Assembly (NCBI GenBank): GCA_965369945.1
Contig: CBDUST010000167.1
Location: forward strand, 1-9,619
Direction: 5' to 3'
DNA: 9,619 nt
Source: JADFNO01 sp965369945
GTDB lineage: Bacteria > Planctomycetota > Phycisphaerae > Phycisphaerales > SM1A02
Shown piece after piece: positions 7,201 to 9,619 of this stretch; position 1 is the first letter of the stretch; each line of letters begins with the position of its first letter. The position numbers were made by a program, and so were the translations under genes. The notes beneath the pieces were generated by a model, which worked only from the letters and a program-made list of their open reading frames with translations, was not told the DNA's origin and made no database searches.

Positions 7201-7233
7201 GGACGTCTGACCAATAAGGCTTCAGCAACGGTT

Positions 7234-7562
7234 CTGAGGGCCGGCAAGCTGGGCATGGCCCTGGGGCTACTACTCGGTAGTGACAATCCGCCCCGGGCTC
7301 TGGGCCCCATATATTCTATTCTTTCTGCAGGCTTACAAAGGCTACACGGCGAGGCAATCGTCGGGGCGGCGGTACACCACCGGCGGACAGACCGCGAAGG
7401 TCTCCTACTGGATACCTACGCCGTCGCCCAGACCGCTAGGCGCAAACCTGCTTGCGGGTAGCAACATCGTTACGTATGTAGAATCGCATCCCCGCCGACC
7501 GACCGGGCATACAATGGACTGTTCAATTCATCTCCTGGAGCCCTTGTGCAAGGATTAGCGCC
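7234..7562 (+). other. Stretch without a confident gene; weak ORF at 7280-7558
   Basis: Two overlapping plus-strand frames are open here (7054-7461 and 7280-7558). The second has a GTG start and 92 codons with a hydrophobic, aromatic N-terminus (LWAPYILFFLQ), but I recognise no family in either and neither has a clear ribosome site. A CATATATTC element at about 7308-7316 is mildly TATA-like. The stretch could be the leader of the gene at 7563, a non-coding RNA region or decayed coding sequence. I see no tRNA, rRNA or CRISPR pattern. Confidence 0.35.
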
Positions 7563-7865
7563 ATGGCAAAGAGAAGCCGGAAGACTCAGTCACAGCACGA
7601 CGCCGAAGTGAGCCGACTCGCCCAGCAGCTTCAAAGTCAGGGTTACAAGGTCGAGGCCGACCTGAAAGGGTTCCCGAAGCCCGACACTATTGGCGGCGTT
7701 CGCCCTGACGTCGTCGCCAAGAAGGGCCGTGAGCGACAGATCATCGAGGTGGAGACACCGGAGTCTGCCGATGGCGCACGGGCTCAGAGGCAAGCGCAGC
7801 AGTTCCGCGCCGCGGCGAAGCGCTCGAAGAGTACGACTTTCAAACGAAAGATCACGGGCGGATGA
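7563..7865 (+). CDS. Small PD-(D/E)XK-like nuclease-fold protein, 100 residues
   Basis: The product begins MAKRSRKTQSQHDAEVSRLA, then QGYKVEADLKGF, then RPDVVAKKGRERQIIEVETPES. An acidic residue at the end of one strand (Asp49) followed by a strand with ExE (Glu62, Glu64) is the core layout of PD-(D/E)XK nuclease-like folds. Glu16 in the first helix and the Gln-rich helix after the motif (QRQAQQF, 76-82) fit too. The usual catalytic Lys of ExK is replaced by Glu, so catalysis is uncertain and a binding role is possible. The length is close to that of small stand-alone proteins of this type that I recall from archaeal and phage genomes. The ATG at 7563 follows AAGGA (7550-7554) at 8 bases. It lies between the two GIY-YIG-like paralogues, in the same direction. 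Confidence 0.6.
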   Translation: MAKRSRKTQSQHDAEVSRLAQQLQSQGYKVEADLKGFPKPDTIGGVRPDVVAKKGRERQIIEVETPESADGARAQRQAQQFRAAAKRSKSTTFKRKITGG

Positions 7866-7900
7866 GTAGGACCCTGCGGCCCAGCGATCAGCCGGTCGCC

Positions 7901-8154
7901 GTCTCGCCTGCGGCGAAGCTTCGTGCCGCGCTCTGGCCGCGTGTACAGGATACGCCAGTGACGGCACCCACACCGCGGGCAAACGATGCCGTTGCCGTCC
8001 TGCTGCTCCGCAGATGACGAGGCCGCTCGTGTTACCGCTCCGCCTCACGCAGGCCGCCCGTTGACTGGGATACCATGTCTTTGAACGGATCATCGTCTCC
8101 GCCTTGCCGTGATTCCTCAGATCGGTTGCGACGCTGACTCTTCTCTGGCGCCAT
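7901..8154 (-). pseudogene. Possible frameshifted zinc-ribbon protein remnant
   Basis: On the minus strand, one frame codes for a 40-residue polar piece starting MAPEKSQRRNRSEESRQ (ATG at 8154, stop at 8032). A second frame just downstream codes for EQQDGNGIVCPRCGCRHW followed by RILYTRPERGTKLRRRRD (to about 7901). CPRCGCxHWRxLYTR...G..RRRR matches the first half of the NrdR-like zinc ribbon found in small phage and mobile-element proteins. The second Cys pair, expected soon after RRR(E)CR, is absent and the second frame has no start codon. A frameshift plus C-terminal loss would explain both frames. This stretch otherwise separates the PD-(D/E)XK-like gene from GIY-YIG copy 2 and holds nothing else I can support. 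Confidence 0.3.
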
Positions 8155-8229
8155 GCCCTCTTCATTCCCAACTGCTGACAAAAAGCACGTGCGTGCGGGA
8201 CACGACGCTTGCCCACTCCGCAAACACAG

Positions 8230-8652
8230 ATGAACTGGACCGGACCGTTCTCGATTCGCGATCTCCTCGAGCGGAGCTTCGAGCTCGGCCCGCAGATCCC
8301 GGAGGCAGAGAGCGTCTACGTTGTTTCACGGAAACGGTGGCAGCAGGCACCGACACCATCGTGTGATCCTCTCTATGTTGGCAGCAATACAGGACGTTCC
8401 GCTCGCTTTCGCACTCGGATCGGCGATCTGATCGCCGACCTCCTCGGGTTCTTTGGAAACACCACCGGCCACAGTTCAGGCGGCCAGTCGCTGCATGCCT
8501 TTTGCCGCGAGAACGACCTCCATCCACATGAGCTGTTCATCGGATGGCTGTGTGAATGCTCTTGCCCGCGGTGCACCGAATATGCCCTCGTTGAACAGCT
8601 TCATCCGCGGCTTAATAAGGTCCGGCCACCGCGTTGCAAGGTCCACGGTTAA
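8230..8652 (+). CDS. GIY-YIG-like nuclease-fold protein with Cys/His cluster, copy 2
   Basis: This 140-residue paralogue of the gene at 6563 keeps every motif: SVYVVS (28-33), PLYVGSN (47-53), RFRTRIGDLIADL (59-71), GGQSL (84-88), LFIGW (102-106), the Cys cluster CECSCPRC (108-115), catalytic-candidate Glu117 in EYALVEQLHPRLN, and CKVH near the end. Conservation of exactly these residues while the rest drifts (about 63% identity, silent sites well changed) says both copies are under selection and the duplication is old. A TTG at 8209 would add 7 residues, but the ATG at 8230 lines up with the start of copy 1. I see no clear ribosome site or TATA box before it. An archaeal promoter follows 10 bases after its stop. 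Confidence 0.7.
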   Translation: MNWTGPFSIRDLLERSFELGPQIPEAESVYVVSRKRWQQAPTPSCDPLYVGSNTGRSARFRTRIGDLIADLLGFFGNTTGHSSGGQSLHAFCRENDLHPHELFIGWLCECSCPRCTEYALVEQLHPRLNKVRPPRCKVHG

Positions 8653-8662
8653 CAGCGCAACC

Positions 8663-8669
8663 TTTATAA
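8663..8669 (+). promoter_or_regulatory. Archaeal TATA-box promoter upstream of the integrase region
   Basis: TTTATAA sits 10 bases after the stop of GIY-YIG copy 2, preceded by GCGCAACC. The expected start is near 8690. No ORF begins there; it may be a distal promoter for the integrase or belong to a short RNA. Confidence 0.45.
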
Positions 8670-8743
8670 CTCTACTCGTCAAATACTACTCAGTCAGATT
8701 GCCACGGCACATCTGTCCGCAACGTTGAAGCTGCTCACCAACG

Positions 8744-8751
8744 TTTATATA
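8744..8751 (+). promoter_or_regulatory. Archaeal TATA-box promoter of the integrase transcript
   Basis: TTTATATA follows CACCAACG. A start 22-27 bases downstream falls at about 8770-8776, right on a 12-codon leader ORF and about 95 bases before the integrase ATG. This is the strongest promoter-like site for the integrase. Confidence 0.6.
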
Positions 8752-8772
8752 GAGCGTCGTACGTCTGCTTCA

Positions 8773-8811
8773 ATGTTTACTCCGACTGACATTGCTCGCG
8801 GACGAGGTTAG
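8773..8811 (+). CDS. Possible 12-residue leader peptide ahead of the integrase
   Basis: ATG at 8773 opens MFTPTDIARGRG and ends with TAG at 8809. The ATG lies where transcription from the 8744 TATA box is expected to start, so it could be translated as a leaderless ORF. It ends 57 bases before the integrase ATG. A role in tuning integrase expression is possible, but a 12-codon ORF arises easily by chance. Confidence 0.25.
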   Translation: MFTPTDIARGRG

Positions 8812-8868
8812 GCAAGCTTCGCACCGCCCGGACAGCGTGCCTTTGTGCACATCTGACGGAGCGTAACT

Positions 8869-9619
8869 ATGGCCAACTGGGATATCCACGACTACCCGAG
8901 GCTCATTGCTCTCCAGCAGAAGCGACTTCGGGGATTGCCCTGCCACTGCGAGAACAAGCGTCTCATTCTGGCATTTGACCGGGCATGCATTACCGAAGGT
9001 CTCGGTATAGCGAGACGCTCCAAAATACTGCAGACCCTCGTTGACATCGCCCGTCGCTACCTTACCACGAGGTTTGCCACTGCAACAAAGCAGGACATCC
9101 ATGACGCCGTGGCTCGCATCCAATCCGCACCGCTCTCACCGTATACCACGCGCGAATACAGGGTAATCCTTCGCAAGTTCTTCAAGTGGGTTGTATTCCG
9201 AGAAGACGCACTCTCACGTGACGACTTCCCCGACATCGTGGCATGGGTCAAGACGACGCTCAAGAGAAAGGACGTCGCTCATCTTCGCGCGTCCGACCTG
9301 CTGACGCCGGCCGAGGCGACTCGTCTGGTACAAACAGCCGAGACTCCGCGGAACAAGGCCTTTCTGGGCCTGCTCTGGGAGCTCGGCGTCCGCATTGGAG
9401 AGGCAGGAACGCTCAGAATCGGCGACGTCTCTCGGGACGAGTATGGATTCTTGGTCGACGTCGCTGGCAAGACTGGCAGGCGCTCCGTTCGCCTCATCGA
9501 ACACGCGAGTCACCTCGTCACTTGGTTGAACGCCCATCCAGATAAGGAGAATCCAGCAGCACCCCTGTGGCCCGTGTCAAAACCGAGATTACCGGTGCGC
9601 GCAGCTCGATACCACGCGA
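8869..9619 (+). CDS. Archaeal XerA-like tyrosine recombinase/integrase, C-terminus cut off by window edge
   Basis: The 250 visible residues carry an N-terminal SAM-like core-binding domain (about 25-110, including SPYTTREYRVILRKFFKW). The catalytic domain then begins near LLTPAEATRLVQTAE. Catalytic Arg175 lies in ELGVRIGEAGTLRIGDV and the likely catalytic Lys201 in VAGKTGRRSVRL. The HxxR box and nucleophile Tyr lie beyond the window. The wording (CRIGE-like motif, then LRIGDV...DEYG, GKTG, APLW) is that of archaeal integrases. Such enzymes either resolve chromosome dimers or integrate mobile elements; its place beside accessory genes favours an element. The ATG at 8869 has GGAG at 8858-8861, 7 bases upstream. 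An attachment site is not visible. Confidence 0.88.
   Translation, partial: MANWDIHDYPRLIALQQKRLRGLPCHCENKRLILAFDRACITEGLGIARRSKILQTLVDIARRYLTTRFATATKQDIHDAVARIQSAPLSPYTTREYRVILRKFFKWVVFREDALSRDDFPDIVAWVKTTLKRKDVAHLRASDLLTPAEATRLVQTAETPRNKAFLGLLWELGVRIGEAGTLRIGDVSRDEYGFLVDVAGKTGRRSVRLIEHASHLVTWLNAHPDKENPAAPLWPVSKPRLPVRAARYHA

Larger units (their letters stand above)
6993..7233 (+). repeat. Direct repeat of a promoter and transcript-start segment (two copies, 191-base offset)
   Basis: Copy A (6993-7051) and copy B (7184-7233) share the exact 17-mer GGGCGCAAGCTTTATAT, then GACCAATA at an identical offset (7018 and 7209), then GCAACGGTT (7043 and 7225). Copy A has 9 more bases than copy B between the last two blocks. 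The offset between copies is 191 bases. The conserved part is the TATA box, its upstream purine-rich flank and the expected first transcribed bases. The sequence between and after the copies differs and holds no convincing gene. Whole-segment duplication of a small transcription unit is the simplest reading. Confidence 0.75.

Noticed and set aside
6993..7233. CRISPR array
   Set aside because: There are only two imperfect repeats with a 191-base period, and they contain promoter elements; no regular repeat-spacer structure exists.
7054..7461. GTG-started ORF of 135 codons across repeat copy B
   Set aside because: It reads through the second TATA box and transcript start, has no ribosome site, and resembles no family I know.
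7862..8017. 51-codon ORF overlapping the stop of the PD-(D/E)XK-like gene by ATGA
   Set aside because: The overlap hints at coupling, but the translation is Ala/Pro/Arg-rich with no motif, and it is antisense to the better-supported zinc-ribbon pattern.
7590..8216. Minus-strand ORF of 208 codons
   Set aside because: It runs antisense through the PD-(D/E)XK-like gene and its translation has low-complexity Arg/Ala/Ser content typical of a shadow frame.
8600..9619. tRNA or attachment site beside the integrase
   Set aside because: I looked for a T-loop (GGTTCRANTCC) and a repeated core near the integrase and found none; the site may lie outside the window.

Overview
The window reads as archaeal accessory DNA, most likely a defence island next to, or part of, an integrated mobile element. 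Host assignment rests on two things. First, there are four archaeal-type TATA boxes in intergenic DNA (TTTATATA, TTTATAT or TTTATAA cores at 7003, 7194, 8663 and 8744). Second, the partial tyrosine recombinase at the right end has the wording of archaeal XerA-like integrases. Several genes also carry clear Shine-Dalgarno sequences. The lineage cannot be fixed from the sequence; a euryarchaeal or Thermoplasmatota-like host is my guess only.

Left two thirds (1-6486): every intact gene is on the minus strand. In transcription order these are a small charged, helix-rich protein (6486-6049), an N4/N6 beta-class DNA methyltransferase (6042-4849), a truncated remnant of a second, unrelated DNA methyltransferase (4786-4622), a membrane-embedded STAND-type P-loop NTPase (4569-2491), a patatin-like phospholipase whose start codon overlaps the NTPase stop codon (2494-1538), and a HerA-like hexameric ATPase that runs off the left edge (1124-1). 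Between patatin and HerA, on the opposite strand, lies an apparent decayed N-terminal piece of a SIR2-domain protein (1157-1447).

Right third (6563-9619): genes point the other way. Two paralogous proteins of about 140 residues with a GIY-YIG-like nuclease signature and a Cys/His cluster (6563-6982 and 8230-8652) bracket a duplicated promoter segment (6993-7051 and 7184-7233), a stretch without a convincing gene, a 100-residue PD-(D/E)XK-like protein (7563-7865), and what looks like a frameshifted zinc-ribbon remnant on the minus strand. Two more archaeal promoters and a 12-codon leader ORF precede the integrase, which is cut off by the right edge.

Working model: the tightly coupled STAND NTPase and patatin genes look like a two-gene sensor-effector immune module. 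The NTPase would sense an invader at the membrane and switch on the lipase. Its membrane domain replaces the usual repeat sensor of STAND proteins, and an ester-cleaving lipase is puzzling in a host with ether lipids. The methyltransferases, HerA-like ATPase and SIR2 fragment are typical defence-island company, partly eroded. This is inference from gene content; nothing in the sequence proves the function.
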